Shown piece after piece: positions 26,891-35,695 of a DNA stretch of 41,450 nucleotides; position 1 is the stretch's first letter; every line of letters begins with the position of its first letter. The notes below the pieces were generated by a model. It did not search any database. It saw only the letters and a list, made by a program, of their open reading frames with translations, and had not been told where the DNA came from. Made by a program: the position numbers and the translations under genes. Origin of the DNA: Dehalococcoidia bacterium (GTDB lineage: Bacteria; Chloroflexota; Dehalococcoidia; Dehalococcoidales; UBA3254); the NCBI GenBank assembly GCA_025361145.1, contig JANYAV010000021.1, positions 1 to 41,450 on the forward strand, written 5' to 3'.

Positions 26891-27391
26891 GTGCCCTATA
26901 TTCATTCATTTGCCCCGATTATAAACCAGGATTCCCGGGTATTGATTCTGGGTTCGATGCCCGGTAAGACTTCGCTGGGAAAAGGACAATATTACAGTCA
27001 TCCGTTTAATCAATTCTGGACTTTCATTTACTCTATTTTTAAACTTCAACCGGATACTACTTATACGGCCAAACAATTATCATTGAAGTCCAGGCATATT
27101 GCTCTTTGGGATGTGATTAAAGATTGTGAAAGATCTGGCAGCTCCGATTCCGAAATCATCAACCCCAGTATCAATGATTTTGCCAGTTTATTTACCAAAT
27201 ATTCCGGTATTCAGTAAATTTCCTTCAATGGTAAAAAAGCGGCGCAATTATTCAAAACTCATCCGAACAAATTATCCGAATCCGATATTCAATTTATTAC
27301 TTTGCCATCAACCAGCCCCGCTAACCCCGGTATCAACCAGTCCGAGAAACTTAAAGCCTGGAGTGTCATCAAAGATTTAGTTCAACAATAA
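26891..27391 (+). pseudogene. DNA-deoxyinosine glycosylase (uracil-DNA glycosylase superfamily), interrupted by in-frame TAA
   Basis: A GTG start gives IHSFAPIINQDSRVLILGSM, the N terminus of the hypoxanthine/deoxyinosine-DNA glycosylase family, with the LGSMPGKTSL loop and the QYYSHPFNQFW motif. Translation stops at TAA (27215-27217) after 108 codons. The same frame continues for 57 more codons with the expected C-terminal motifs: FNGKKAAQLF and LPSTSPANPG, ending at TAA 27389-27391. The total of about 166 residues equals the usual family length. A single base change (AAA to TAA) would explain it. It is either a recent pseudogene or a sequencing error. No stop-recoding signal was evident. 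Confidence 0.85.
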
Positions 27392-27543
27392 GCTGACTCT
27401 CTCTTCTACCAAGCCATATATAGTATCCCGCCTGTGCAAAGAAAATCAAGAATATTAGTTGTCTTTTTCTAGGTATTCGTTTTGAAAAGGTTATTATAAC
27501 GTATACCAAAACAAATAGTCGGGATAATAGAGAAAGAAGTAAG

Positions 27544-28278
27544 TTATTTAGAAACTTTTACAATAAAAAAAGGAGGGCGCCGTCGGGCTTCTTTGAGCTC
27601 CGGCCAGATTTTTTCATCTTCTTCCGAGGCCACCGGCTCCTCAACAGCCTTTATGATGAATCCTGCTTCCAACAAGCTATTCAAAATGGTAGAAATACCT
27701 CGGTGATACTTTATCACTCCCTTTACAAACCAGTGGCTTTCCCGAATCCCTTCTAGGTGATACTCATCCAGCGGCCAGTAAAGTTTCTTGCCCGCGCTAT
27801 CTTTAATCCAGCCGTGATGAATACCCTGTGAACAGGTGGAGACAGGATGTTCAGTGGAAAAAAGTAAAAACCCTCCAGGTTTCAACCAATCGTAAATATT
27901 ATTCGCTAAATCCTTGAGATCTTTAACATAGTGAAAGGCTAGTGAACTTACCACCAGGTCGAAGGTTGCCACCGGAAATTTTAGGTCTTCCATGGCGCTG
28001 TGCTGGAAGCTAACACCGGCTGGAATATCGGATGCTGCTAACTCAAGCATTTTACTGGATATGTCCACACCAATAACGTTTTTTGCACCCAGCGCGCTAA
28101 TCCTGCGGCAAAGCTCTCCGGCGCCACAACCCAGATCCAGAACAGACATCCCTTGAACCTCTGGCAAGAGCGCTAGAATGGCGGGCTGTTCCAATACTGC
28201 ATTCAAGCCATGCTGCTTGTCTCGCATTCGTTGGTAACTTTCAAAAAAACCGGGTATGTCATAAATGTTTTGTTTCAT
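27544..28278 (-). CDS. Class I SAM-dependent methyltransferase
   Basis: The 244-residue protein has the Rossmann SAM-binding motif VLDLGCGAGEL at 46-56, the acidic end of strand 2 at GVDIS, and the motif FDLVVSSLAFHYV of Methyltransf_11 proteins. The YQRMRD...LLP N terminus and the WLKPGGFLLFSTEHP strand also match small-molecule methyltransferases. The substrate is unknown. The ATG has no strong Shine-Dalgarno site. It is a single gene, divergent from the crotonase at 28563 and convergent with the broken glycosylase gene. Confidence 0.88.
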   Translation of the reverse strand: MKQNIYDIPGFFESYQRMRDKQHGLNAVLEQPAILALLPEVQGMSVLDLGCGAGELCRRISALGAKNVIGVDISSKMLELAASDIPAGVSFQHSAMEDLKFPVATFDLVVSSLAFHYVKDLKDLANNIYDWLKPGGFLLFSTEHPVSTCSQGIHHGWIKDSAGKKLYWPLDEYHLEGIRESHWFVKGVIKYHRGISTILNSLLEAGFIIKAVEEPVASEEDEKIWPELKEARRRPPFFIVKVSK

Positions 28279-28452
28279 GGATAAGAATAGTATAAGAAAT
28301 CAAAAGTTAAAAGGCAAAGGTCAAAAGTTATATTAAAAAGTGTATTAATAGACAAATAGGTGAAAGCTACCGGGTTAAATAAGTTGGTCAAAAGGATAAG
28401 GAGGCTACACGTCACCTACAAAGAAGAAGGATTTTATTACGCTTGAAGTTAA

Positions 28453-28481
28453 TTGAAATCACCTATAAGGTAAACTATAAT
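28453..28481 (+). promoter_or_regulatory. Sigma-70-type promoter of the crotonase-thiolase pair
   Basis: TTGAAA (28453-28458) and TATAAT (28476-28481) are separated by exactly 17 bases. The spacer contains ACCT-ATA-AGGT, a small inverted repeat. Transcription would start near 28488, about 75 bases before the TTG start at 28563. The rest of 28279-28562 contains no gene; a direct repeat TCAAAAGTTA occurs twice near 28300-28330. Confidence 0.75.
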
Positions 28482-28562
28482 ATGTAATGTTCGTATCATC
28501 GTTATTTACTGCATTTTTTGAACACTCAATAAACAGCCTCACAGGGCAAAAGGGGGAAATAT

Positions 28563-29345
28563 TTGGCTTATCAAACTATCCTTTTCGAAAAAGACCACGG
28601 TATCGGTATCGTCACGATTAATCGTCCTCAGGTTATGAACGCCCTTAACGACCTGGCTTACGCCGAAATCTACCAGTTATTCCAGGAAATTGAAAAGGAC
28701 CGCGAAGTAAAAGTGGTCATCATCACCGGTAGCGGCGAAAAAGCCTTCGTCGCTGGTACAGATATCACCTATATGTCAAAATTCAACACAGACGAAGCGC
28801 GTACCTTCTCGGCCACGATGAAAAAGACCTGTGATTTAATCTGGAATCTGCCAAAACCGGTCATCGCGGCCATCAACGGCTTCGCTCTTGGTGGCGGGGC
28901 CGAACTAGCTATGTGCGCCGATATTATCATCGCCTCTGAAAACGCTAAATTCGGCCAGCCCGAAATCAACCTCGGGATTATTCCCGGCTCAAGCGGCACA
29001 CAACGCTTACCCCGCCTGATCGGTATCAGTCGCGCCAAAGAACTGATTTATAGCGGGGGCATAATTGACGCTAAAACAGCTCTCAGCATGGGCCTGTTAA
29101 GTAAAGTGGTCGCTCCTGCTGAACTGATGAAAGAAGCTAAAGCCCTAGCTGCCAACCTGTCGGAAAAGAGCAGTGTCATTTTGAAACTAGCCAAGTCCGC
29201 CATTAACAACGGTATGAATGTTGATCTGAACACAGGAATAAATATTGAGATAGAATGTTTCTCACAGTGCTTTGCCACAGAAGATCAGAAAGAATCTATG
29301 AAAGCCTTCATGGAGAAAAGAAAACCAGAGATTAAAAACAAGTAA
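28563..29345 (+). CDS. Enoyl-CoA hydratase/isomerase (crotonase)
   Basis: The 260-residue protein is a standard crotonase. The oxyanion-hole segments are FVAGTDITYM near 65-74 and NGFALGGGAELAMCAD near 105-120. INLGIIPGSSGTQRLPR carries the second catalytic region. One of the two usual hydratase Glu positions (A-x-E before the oxyanion loop) reads GGGAELA and the other (PE-x-N-LG) reads PEINLG, so hydratase chemistry is plausible. The TTG start lies 6 bases after GGGGG. It is followed 70 bases later by a thiolase, forming a small beta-oxidation-like unit behind the promoter at 28453. Confidence 0.92.
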   Translation: MAYQTILFEKDHGIGIVTINRPQVMNALNDLAYAEIYQLFQEIEKDREVKVVIITGSGEKAFVAGTDITYMSKFNTDEARTFSATMKKTCDLIWNLPKPVIAAINGFALGGGAELAMCADIIIASENAKFGQPEINLGIIPGSSGTQRLPRLIGISRAKELIYSGGIIDAKTALSMGLLSKVVAPAELMKEAKALAANLSEKSSVILKLAKSAINNGMNVDLNTGINIEIECFSQCFATEDQKESMKAFMEKRKPEIKNK

Positions 29346-29415
29346 ATAATTTACAGTTTTTAGCCCACCAACTTGTTAGCTGTTTTCAAAACAATTGAAT
29401 TCATGGAGGTGAGCA

Positions 29416-30642
29416 GTGGTCAATAAGAATAGCGATGTTGTTATCGTAAGCGCGCTCAGAACCCCCTTCGGCAGATACGGCGGTTCTCTCCAGAATATCG
29501 ATTATTTCGATCTGGGTGCCATCCCTATCCGGGAAGTCCTGAAAAGGGTTAACGTTGCTCCCAATAGCGTTGCTGAAGTTTTCTGGGGCGTCGGCGATAC
29601 CTCAGTCTGTAAAGATGTTTTTACTCCGGTCGCTGCTCGCCAAACCCTGATTAAAGCCGGTCTGCCTCATGAGACTACTTCTATCTCCTTAGATATGGCT
29701 TGTGTTTCAGCAATGCATGCTGTGAAACTGGCTGCTCTGGAAATGAAGGCTGGTGAAATCGATTGCGCCATCGCCGGAGGTTGCACTTCTTTCAGTCGTG
29801 AGCCATTTATAGCTAGAAATATGAGATTCAAGGGCTTTCACATTGGCGATGTCAAGATGGAAGACCCACTTTATGCTCTGGGTTACAAAGACTTTAATCC
29901 AGTGTCTGTGGATAGTGATATTATCGCCCTGCAGCATGGTGTTGAAAGGGCGGAACAAGATGAATGGGCTGGCCGTTCTCACGCCATGTACGGCGAATCT
30001 TGGCAAGCAGGTAAATTTAAAGATGAAATTTTCCCAATCGCTATTCCGCAAGATAAAGGCATACCTAAAATTTTGGATATCGACGAGCAATACCACCCAA
30101 AGTCTACGATAGAATCTCTTGCCGAATTAAAGACTGTTTATAATACCAGGACCATTACCACCGGTAACGCCTCCGGCTTGAATGACGGAGCTACCGCTAT
30201 TTTATTGATGACTCGTGAGAAAGCAATGGATATGGGACTCAAACCTTTGGCCACTATCATCGCCAGTGTCCATTATGCGATGAAACCCAGCCATATACCG
30301 GAGGCTCCCGGGTACTGCATGTTGATGGCCCTTAAGAAAGCCGGTTTGTCTCTGGATGATATGAAAGTTATGGAAATCAATGAGGATCTCGCCTGTATAC
30401 CGCTGGTATCTCTGAGAATTCTAGCCGGCGGCGACAACGAGAAAGCCGAACTCGCTAAGCTAAAAGATAAGACTAATGTTAACGGTTCAGCAATCGCTAT
30501 CGGAAATCCCACTACCGCTTCAGGAGCCCGCATAATTATGAACCTTATGTACGAGCTGCAAAGAAGAGGTGGAGGCTACGCCATCGGTTCTCTGGGTGGT
30601 GGACTGGCCCAGGCCAACTCCTGCATTATTAAAGTAGAATAG
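29416..30642 (+). CDS. Thiolase-like protein lacking two catalytic residues
   Basis: The 408-residue protein folds as a thiolase: VVIVSALRTPFGRYGGSLQN at the N terminus, the nucleophilic cysteine C96 in MACVSAMH, and N322 of the NEAFA motif (here NEDLA). The conserved GHP histidine is replaced by N364 (AIGNPTTASG), and the second cysteine before the final GGG is S392 (SLGGGLAQ). Ordinary thiolysis needs that His and Cys, so the enzyme may be inactive, use a modified mechanism, or carry out a different acyl-transfer reaction. The GTG start follows GGAGGT. It is cotranscribed with the upstream crotonase. A complete thiolase is present at 5068-6330. Confidence 0.9.
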   Translation: MVNKNSDVVIVSALRTPFGRYGGSLQNIDYFDLGAIPIREVLKRVNVAPNSVAEVFWGVGDTSVCKDVFTPVAARQTLIKAGLPHETTSISLDMACVSAMHAVKLAALEMKAGEIDCAIAGGCTSFSREPFIARNMRFKGFHIGDVKMEDPLYALGYKDFNPVSVDSDIIALQHGVERAEQDEWAGRSHAMYGESWQAGKFKDEIFPIAIPQDKGIPKILDIDEQYHPKSTIESLAELKTVYNTRTITTGNASGLNDGATAILLMTREKAMDMGLKPLATIIASVHYAMKPSHIPEAPGYCMLMALKKAGLSLDDMKVMEINEDLACIPLVSLRILAGGDNEKAELAKLKDKTNVNGSAIAIGNPTTASGARIIMNLMYELQRRGGGYAIGSLGGGLAQANSCIIKVE

Positions 30643-30668
30643 ACCCAAGTTGAAAATTAAAATCGAAA

Positions 30669-30694
30669 GGGGGGTATGGTTGACACACCCCCCC
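30669..30694. terminator. Bidirectional terminator between thiolase-like gene and serC
   Basis: GGGGGGT (30669-30675) pairs with ACCCCCC (30687-30693). Downstream on the plus strand is ATGTTTTAG, and on the minus strand TTTCGATTTT. The two genes converge here, so one hairpin can serve both. Confidence 0.75.
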
Positions 30695-30720
30695 ATGTTT
30701 TAGCTATATCATGATCTTGC

Positions 30721-31806
30721 CTAAGCTGATTTACGGAAGCGAGTCATGAAATCGACGGTCCTTTGAATATCCTCAAGAGAGACCGCATTATAAATTGAGA
30801 AGCGGATACCTCCAACAGAACGATGGCCTTTAAGACCTATCAAACCTTCCTTCTGCGCTTCAGCGATAAATCTATTCTCTAATTCTTCGGTAGGCAAACG
30901 CATAGTAACGTTCATCCAGCTCCGGCTGTCCTTATCAACAGGATTTTTATAGAAATCTGCTGCGGAATCGATCGCGCCGTAGAGTAAATTTTTCTTGGCC
31001 TCATTGATTTTTTCTACTCCCTCCAGACCACCCTTGCTCTTGATCCATTCAAGTACCAGTTTCATGATGTAAATACCGAAGGCCGGGGGTGTATTATAAA
31101 GTGATTTGTTATCAGCGTGAGTCTTGTAACTTAATAGGGTAGGAAGACCTTTGTTGGCCTTAGCCAGGAACTCATCACGAATAACTACCAGAGTCACACC
31201 TGCGGGACCGAGGTTTTTCTGAGCTCCAGCATAAATCAAGGAAAACTTTTTAAAATCACGCCGCCGAGAGGCGATATCTGAAGACATATCAGCGATCAGC
31301 GGAATCTTACCCGTCTCCGGATACTCACTAAACTGAGATCCCTCGATAGTGTTATTGGAGCAAACATGGAGATAGGCTACGTCCTCTGGATATTTGATCT
31401 CATTCATCTTAGGAACCCGGCGATATTTTTCCTCTTTAGATGAAAAGGCTACATGGGCTTTAGCCACGATCTGGCATTCTTTGAGCGCCCTGGCGGCAAA
31501 ATCTCCTGTATCAACGTATGCGGCAGTCTGGCCAGCTCCAATAAAGTTCATGGGTATAAGATCAAATTGGGTTGAGGCGCCGCCACCCAGGAACAGAACA
31601 TGGTATTCCGGACCAAGGCCGAGCACCTCACGGATTAAAGCTATCGTCTGATCGTTGATCGCTTCAAACTCTTTGCCGCGATGGGAGCTCTCAATAATTG
31701 ACATTCCTGTGCCTTTGTAATCAAGCAATTCATCCTGTACAATTTTGAGGACATCAAGCGGAATAGCTGCTGGACCAGGATTAAAATTGATATTTCTTTT
31801 TACCAT
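30721..31806 (-). CDS. serC: Phosphoserine aminotransferase
   Basis: The enzyme is a class V PLP aminotransferase: FNPGPAAIPLDVL at the N terminus, the cofactor-phosphate region GGGASTQFD, and the PLP lysine in AGAQKNLGPAGV. It converts 3-phosphohydroxypyruvate and glutamate to phosphoserine in serine synthesis. I start it at the ATG at 31806, giving 361 residues, instead of the in-frame GTG four codons upstream: that GTG lies inside AGGTGAGGGAG, the Shine-Dalgarno site of the ATG, and the protein then begins MVKRNINFNPGP as in relatives. An extended -10 promoter precedes it. serA and serB are not in the window. Confidence 0.95.
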   Translation of the reverse strand: MVKRNINFNPGPAAIPLDVLKIVQDELLDYKGTGMSIIESSHRGKEFEAINDQTIALIREVLGLGPEYHVLFLGGGASTQFDLIPMNFIGAGQTAAYVDTGDFAARALKECQIVAKAHVAFSSKEEKYRRVPKMNEIKYPEDVAYLHVCSNNTIEGSQFSEYPETGKIPLIADMSSDIASRRRDFKKFSLIYAGAQKNLGPAGVTLVVIRDEFLAKANKGLPTLLSYKTHADNKSLYNTPPAFGIYIMKLVLEWIKSKGGLEGVEKINEAKKNLLYGAIDSAADFYKNPVDKDSRSWMNVTMRLPTEELENRFIAEAQKEGLIGLKGHRSVGGIRFSIYNAVSLEDIQRTVDFMTRFRKSA

Positions 31807-31836
31807 TTTCTCCCTCACCTTCTAACTTTAATCGTA

Positions 31837-31845
31837 ATTATAGCA
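31837..31845 (-). promoter_or_regulatory. Extended -10 promoter of serC
   Basis: Minus-strand TGCTATAAT (31845-31837) is a perfect extended -10 element. The -35 region is weak, as is common for this class. The transcript would start near 31830, leaving a leader of about 24 bases with a single good ribosome site, which supports the serC start at 31806. Confidence 0.65.
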
Positions 31846-31946
31846 TTACAATATCTAATAAACCATCTAGCAAATACAATTCCCCATTACACTGATTGAT
31901 AACAGTATACCTGAATATTCCGCCAGGATTTTTATTACAATTATTT

Positions 31947-32768
31947 TTAGACTTTCTTGTTAAGTGCGATATCACCGACATTGATATCTTTCTCGGTGTT
32001 TATTTTTTCCATCGTCTGGGACAGGTGGCCTGCCTTCACTATCTCTAAGGAATAAATACCCACAGCTAACCCATCGAACCAGAAGTCTCCAAAGTTGTCC
32101 GTCTTTACCGAAGCGACCTTCTTCCCCTTAGCATCCTTTAATGTTACAGTAACATCTTCCAGGCATTCATCCGCTTGAGGGTCATAAACTCCACCGGCCA
32201 CAAACCTCCTGGGTATGCCGATGTAATACGTCCTCGGATTGGCCTTATTTTCCGGTTTTAGAATCTCCGCTTTGGCAATCAAATCCTTAAACTCTGCTTC
32301 TTCTCCGAATTTCAAAGCCCCGGTAGGACAGGCATCCACACAGCGGGGTTCTTTCCAGCCTTTATCCAGCAGATGAGCGCACCAGGTGCATTTCTGAGCT
32401 AAATGCAGGTCTTGATTAAAATAGATAACTCCGTAAGGGCAGGCATCCAGACATAGCTTCTGCCCTGTACACTTGGTGGGATCGATGATGACTGCGCCAT
32501 CTTCTCGCTTATAGATAGCTTTGCTGTTACAAGCCGTCAGGCAGGGCGCATCTTTACAGTGCTGGCACATGTGATGCATGTAGGCTACCTTAACCCGGGG
32601 CACCTGCCCTCTGACATGCTCCTCAACCTTCGTCCAGAACTGTCCGGTATCCGGCTGAGGTTTCGCTATGGGGGTCCAATCATTACCCACATGTTCGTCT
32701 TTGCAGGCGATCTGGCAGTTGTAACAACCGTTACATTTGGTGATATCGATGATCATTACTTTAGACAC
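31947..32768 (-). CDS. Second transhydroxylase-type beta subunit (ferredoxin plus beta domain), one cluster Cys missing
   Basis: The 273-residue protein is collinear with the subunit at 9102-9935: CNGCYNCQIAC, CQHCKDAPCLTAC, a third motif at C100-Q103-C106-C110, and CTWC...CVDAC. A C-terminal beta domain follows (ECLEDVTVTLKDAKGKKVAS). In motif III the second Cys is Gln (Q103), which leaves one site with three Cys ligands. In nitrate reductase beta subunits a substitution at this place goes with a [3Fe-4S] cluster. The start is GTG, about 11 bases after AAGGAG. No molybdopterin subunit adjoins it. It is last in an etfB-etfA-hbd operon, so it may pass electrons between ETF and a distant partner, or dock with the alpha subunits at 6459-12505. 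Confidence 0.9.
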   Translation of the reverse strand: MSKVMIIDITKCNGCYNCQIACKDEHVGNDWTPIAKPQPDTGQFWTKVEEHVRGQVPRVKVAYMHHMCQHCKDAPCLTACNSKAIYKREDGAVIIDPTKCTGQKLCLDACPYGVIYFNQDLHLAQKCTWCAHLLDKGWKEPRCVDACPTGALKFGEEAEFKDLIAKAEILKPENKANPRTYYIGIPRRFVAGGVYDPQADECLEDVTVTLKDAKGKKVASVKTDNFGDFWFDGLAVGIYSLEIVKAGHLSQTMEKINTEKDINVGDIALNKKV

Positions 32769-32840
32769 TTCTCACTTATCTCCTTTGGCCATTACTCTTT
32801 ATAATCTTAAGGCGGAACCTTAACTAAACTCAACTAAGTC

Positions 32841-33692
32841 TTATTTATATTCGTAAAAACCTTTACCGGTTTTTCTACCCAGCCATCCCGCCGATATCAT
32901 TTTTTTAACTAATACCGGAGTTATAAACTGGGGATCCTTCAATTCCTCGTAGCAAGCGATAGCAATAAAATTCACAACATCCAATCCAATCAGATCAGTC
33001 AAAGCCAGCGGACCTATAGGATGATTACCTCCAAGTTTCATAGCTGTATCTATTTCGTCTTTATTAGCTACTCCATTTTCAACTAAACGAATGGCACTTA
33101 AAAGATAGGGTATCATCAATCTATTAACTATGAATCCAGGAGCATCTTTAACCATAATCACAGTTTTACCTAGAGAAGTGCCGAAGGTTTGGACCTGCTG
33201 GATAATATCCGGGCTGGTCATCAGGGTAGGAACTACTTCTACTAAGGCCATAACCGGCACAGGGTTAAAGAAATGCATACCCAGTACTCTTTCCGGCCTA
33301 TTAGTAGCTTTGGCGATATCAATAATCGATAGACAAGAGGTGTTGGTCGCTAATATCATGTCATCGTGGTCTATTTTGGCAAGATTACCGAAAATCGCTT
33401 TTTTAGCAGCTATATTTTCGGTAGCTGCTTCAATAATCAAATCACAATCATGCAAATCCACCATATTGATGGTGCCTCTAATACGCTTTAATGTAGAATC
33501 CATTAGTTCTGAGGTTATTTTTCCTTTTTCAACGGCTTTGTTTAAGGAAGAATTGAGTGAAGCTAAGCCTTTATCCAAAAAGGCTTGACTGACATCCGAC
33601 ACAATAACTTGATAACCGTTTTGAGCGCAGAGCTGAACGATACCGGCTCCCATAACTCCACAGCCGATTACTCCGACTTGCTTGATACTCAT
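32841..33692 (-). CDS. hbd: 3-hydroxyacyl-CoA (3-hydroxybutyryl-CoA) dehydrogenase
   Basis: The 283-residue, single-function enzyme has the NAD-binding GVIGCGVMGAGI at 7-18, the substrate-side HFFNPVPVMALVEVV with the catalytic His, the acidic partner in the IIEAATE segment, and C-terminal GRKTGKGFYEYK. Size and motifs match Hbd/PaaH-type enzymes that interconvert 3-hydroxyacyl-CoA and 3-oxoacyl-CoA with NAD(P). It lies between etfA (172-base gap) and the ferredoxin gene (72 bases). Together with the crotonases and thiolases it completes a beta-oxidation set in the window; no acyl-CoA dehydrogenase gene is seen. Confidence 0.95.
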   Translation of the reverse strand: MSIKQVGVIGCGVMGAGIVQLCAQNGYQVIVSDVSQAFLDKGLASLNSSLNKAVEKGKITSELMDSTLKRIRGTINMVDLHDCDLIIEAATENIAAKKAIFGNLAKIDHDDMILATNTSCLSIIDIAKATNRPERVLGMHFFNPVPVMALVEVVPTLMTSPDIIQQVQTFGTSLGKTVIMVKDAPGFIVNRLMIPYLLSAIRLVENGVANKDEIDTAMKLGGNHPIGPLALTDLIGLDVVNFIAIACYEELKDPQFITPVLVKKMISAGWLGRKTGKGFYEYK

Positions 33693-33864
33693 CTTTTTAC
33701 TCCCTTTATAAATATGGATATTGATATGTTTCAGAAAATACCTGTTTAATAAGTTGTATTTTCAAAGAAATGGCTTTTATCAATATGTTATATCATCTTG
33801 ATCTGCCACTACAATATTCCATACGATCTTTGGCGATGGAATTACCATTAGCACTCGGGACGGA

Positions 33865-34884
33865 TCAGGAAACTAGCTTCTTCACTTCAGCCAAAAAGAC
33901 GGGTAATACTTTCTTCCAGTCTCCCACTACCCCATAGTGGGCTACTTTAAAGATATTAGCTTCTGCATCCTTGTTAATGGCTACTATTACCTTAGCTCCC
34001 GAGTAACCGCTTAAGTGCTGGCTTGAACCGGAGACAGCCACGGCAATACACATCTTCGGACTAACAATCTTACCGGTTAAGCCTACCTGAAGATTATCTG
34101 AAACCCATTTATTATCGCAGGGTGGCCTAGAAGCACCAACTGCTCCCTTCAGGATTTGAGCTAATTCTTCCAATTGTTTAAACCCTTCTGGGCCTCCAAT
34201 GCCTCTTCCGCCAGTCACTATTACTTTAGCTTCTTCCAACTTAATCCCGGATACCGCTTCGGTCTTTCTCTCCAGGAACTTGGTCCGGGTAGAGGCAGGA
34301 TCAATAGCTACCGATATTTTTATTATTTCCCCTTGCCGACTTGAATCTTTAACAGGAGGTGAAAAAGCTTTACTCCTCAGGGTAACGATCTGGGGACTAA
34401 CCTCACACATTTGAATAGCCATAGCATTCCCGCCGAAGACCGGCTTTGTCATTAACATTCTTTTTGTGGCTGGATCAATGGTTAAGGCTGTACAATCCAG
34501 AGTTGCCGCTGTTTTCAGTCTAAAAGCCAGCCTAGGAGCTAAGTCCCGGCCAATTTGGGTCTGCCCAAGCAAGACTATTTCTGGGGAAGTTTCGCTGATT
34601 ACTTTAGCCAGACCTACTAGATAAATTTCGGTGATATAATCTTTAAATAAAGGGCCTTCCACCACATACACTTTGCTGGCGCCATAAGCTAGAGGTTCAG
34701 AAGCTATGGCACCAACATCCGTCCCGATTAAGAGGGCACTTAAACTCTGCCCGAGTTCTGTGGCTAGCTGGCTACCCGTTCCAAGCAATTCTGTATCTAA
34801 AGGGGATAATTTGCCATTAGCTGTCTCACAGTAGGCTAAGATTCCCTGATATCGTTCCATGGTCTGATCTCTTCTACTCTCCAT
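33865..34884 (-). CDS. etfA: Electron transfer flavoprotein, alpha subunit
   Basis: The 339-residue protein has the EtfA domain plan, with the C-terminal FAD domain visible as GGRGIGGPEGF, VGASRPPCDNKW, QVGLTGKIVSP, SGSSQHLSGY and AINKDAEANIFKVAHYGVVGD. The common QVGQTG and GISGAIQH motifs read QVGLTG and AVSGSSQH, small changes around the flavin that could shift its potential. It starts 7 bases after etfB. A second ATG eight codons on (34860) is a possible alternative start. It carries electrons between acyl-CoA-type dehydrogenases and other redox partners in the cytoplasm. Confidence 0.95.
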   Translation of the reverse strand: MESRRDQTMERYQGILAYCETANGKLSPLDTELLGTGSQLATELGQSLSALLIGTDVGAIASEPLAYGASKVYVVEGPLFKDYITEIYLVGLAKVISETSPEIVLLGQTQIGRDLAPRLAFRLKTAATLDCTALTIDPATKRMLMTKPVFGGNAMAIQMCEVSPQIVTLRSKAFSPPVKDSSRQGEIIKISVAIDPASTRTKFLERKTEAVSGIKLEEAKVIVTGGRGIGGPEGFKQLEELAQILKGAVGASRPPCDNKWVSDNLQVGLTGKIVSPKMCIAVAVSGSSQHLSGYSGAKVIVAINKDAEANIFKVAHYGVVGDWKKVLPVFLAEVKKLVS

Positions 34885-34891
34885 AAAGCTC

Positions 34892-35695
34892 TTAAATTAC
34901 TTTATTCGCTCTTAATTTAGCCACCAGTTTACGGGCAGCTTCTTCAGGTGTATCGGCACTCACCATTTCACACTTAGTATATCTAGCCGATTGAAAAAGC
35001 CTGGTTAGCTTGACCCGTCTTCCCCGCGATCCAATCATGGCTGGGTCGACTCCAATATCCGCCGGTTTCCATACGATGGGTTCTTTGCGCTTGGCCGCCA
35101 TTATGCTTCTAACATTCGGATAACGAGGGGCAGCATGCTCATTACCTAAAGTGACGACTCCAGGTAAACTCATCTCAATAAGTTCATAACCATCAGGAAT
35201 CACCCTTTCGACCCTGGCTTTACCCTCAACTATCTCTACTTTGCGAGCAACGGTGACACTGGGTAAACCCAGTATCTCGGCAATACCGGATCCCACCTGT
35301 CCTGAATCCCAATCCACAGCCTGTCTGCCACACAGGATCAAATCATAATCTCCGATCTTTTTAATAGCCATAGAAAGAGCATATGCCGTAGACCAGCTAT
35401 CCCCATCTGCAAAAGCAGGGTCTTCCAGTAAGACTAACTCATCAGCCCCCATCGAAAGGGTTTTCTTCACTACATCCCGGAGCAAGTTTACTCCCAGGCT
35501 TAAAGCTGTAATCTTCCCACCTACTTTATCTTTAATCCTTAGAGCAGCCTCCATGGCATACTCGTCAAAGGTGCTTATTACCGGAGGGATACCAGCAGGA
35601 AAAATGACTCGATTGGCAGATGAATCAATCTTAAAGCTGCAAGGGGGAGCTTCTGGATCAGTGGTCTGTTTCACACAGACTATAATATTTATCAA
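34892..35695 (-). CDS. etfB: Electron transfer flavoprotein, beta subunit
   Basis: The 267-residue protein matches EtfB: IIVCVKQTTDPE at the N terminus, FDEYAMEAALRIKD, and CGRQAVDWDSGQVGSGIAEILGLP around residues 122-145. This last segment is the nucleotide (AMP or bifurcating FAD) region. The start is TTG, 5 bases after GAGGT. It heads the etfB-etfA-hbd-ferredoxin operon. Whether this ETF is of the bifurcating type cannot be settled by eye. Confidence 0.95.
   Translation of the reverse strand: MINIIVCVKQTTDPEAPPCSFKIDSSANRVIFPAGIPPVISTFDEYAMEAALRIKDKVGGKITALSLGVNLLRDVVKKTLSMGADELVLLEDPAFADGDSWSTAYALSMAIKKIGDYDLILCGRQAVDWDSGQVGSGIAEILGLPSVTVARKVEIVEGKARVERVIPDGYELIEMSLPGVVTLGNEHAAPRYPNVRSIMAAKRKEPIVWKPADIGVDPAMIGSRGRRVKLTRLFQSARYTKCEMVSADTPEEAARKLVAKLRANKVI

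Noticed and set aside
26832-26924. Short ORF MNIPIIIFKSHKDLG... overlapping the glycosylase start
   Set aside because: It is only 30 codons, in a different frame, lacks a ribosome site and ends inside the conserved glycosylase N terminus.
26891-27217. Programmed stop read-through in the glycosylase gene
   Set aside because: No recoding element or conserved hairpin is visible right after the TAA; a simple mutation explains it.
28299-28330. Repeated TCAAAAGTTA as a CRISPR or iteron start
   Set aside because: Only two short copies occur, without regular spacing or unique spacers.
31807-31818. GTG at 31818 as the serC start
   Set aside because: The GTG lies within the Shine-Dalgarno site AGGTGAGGGAG of the ATG at 31806, and the four extra residues are absent from relatives.
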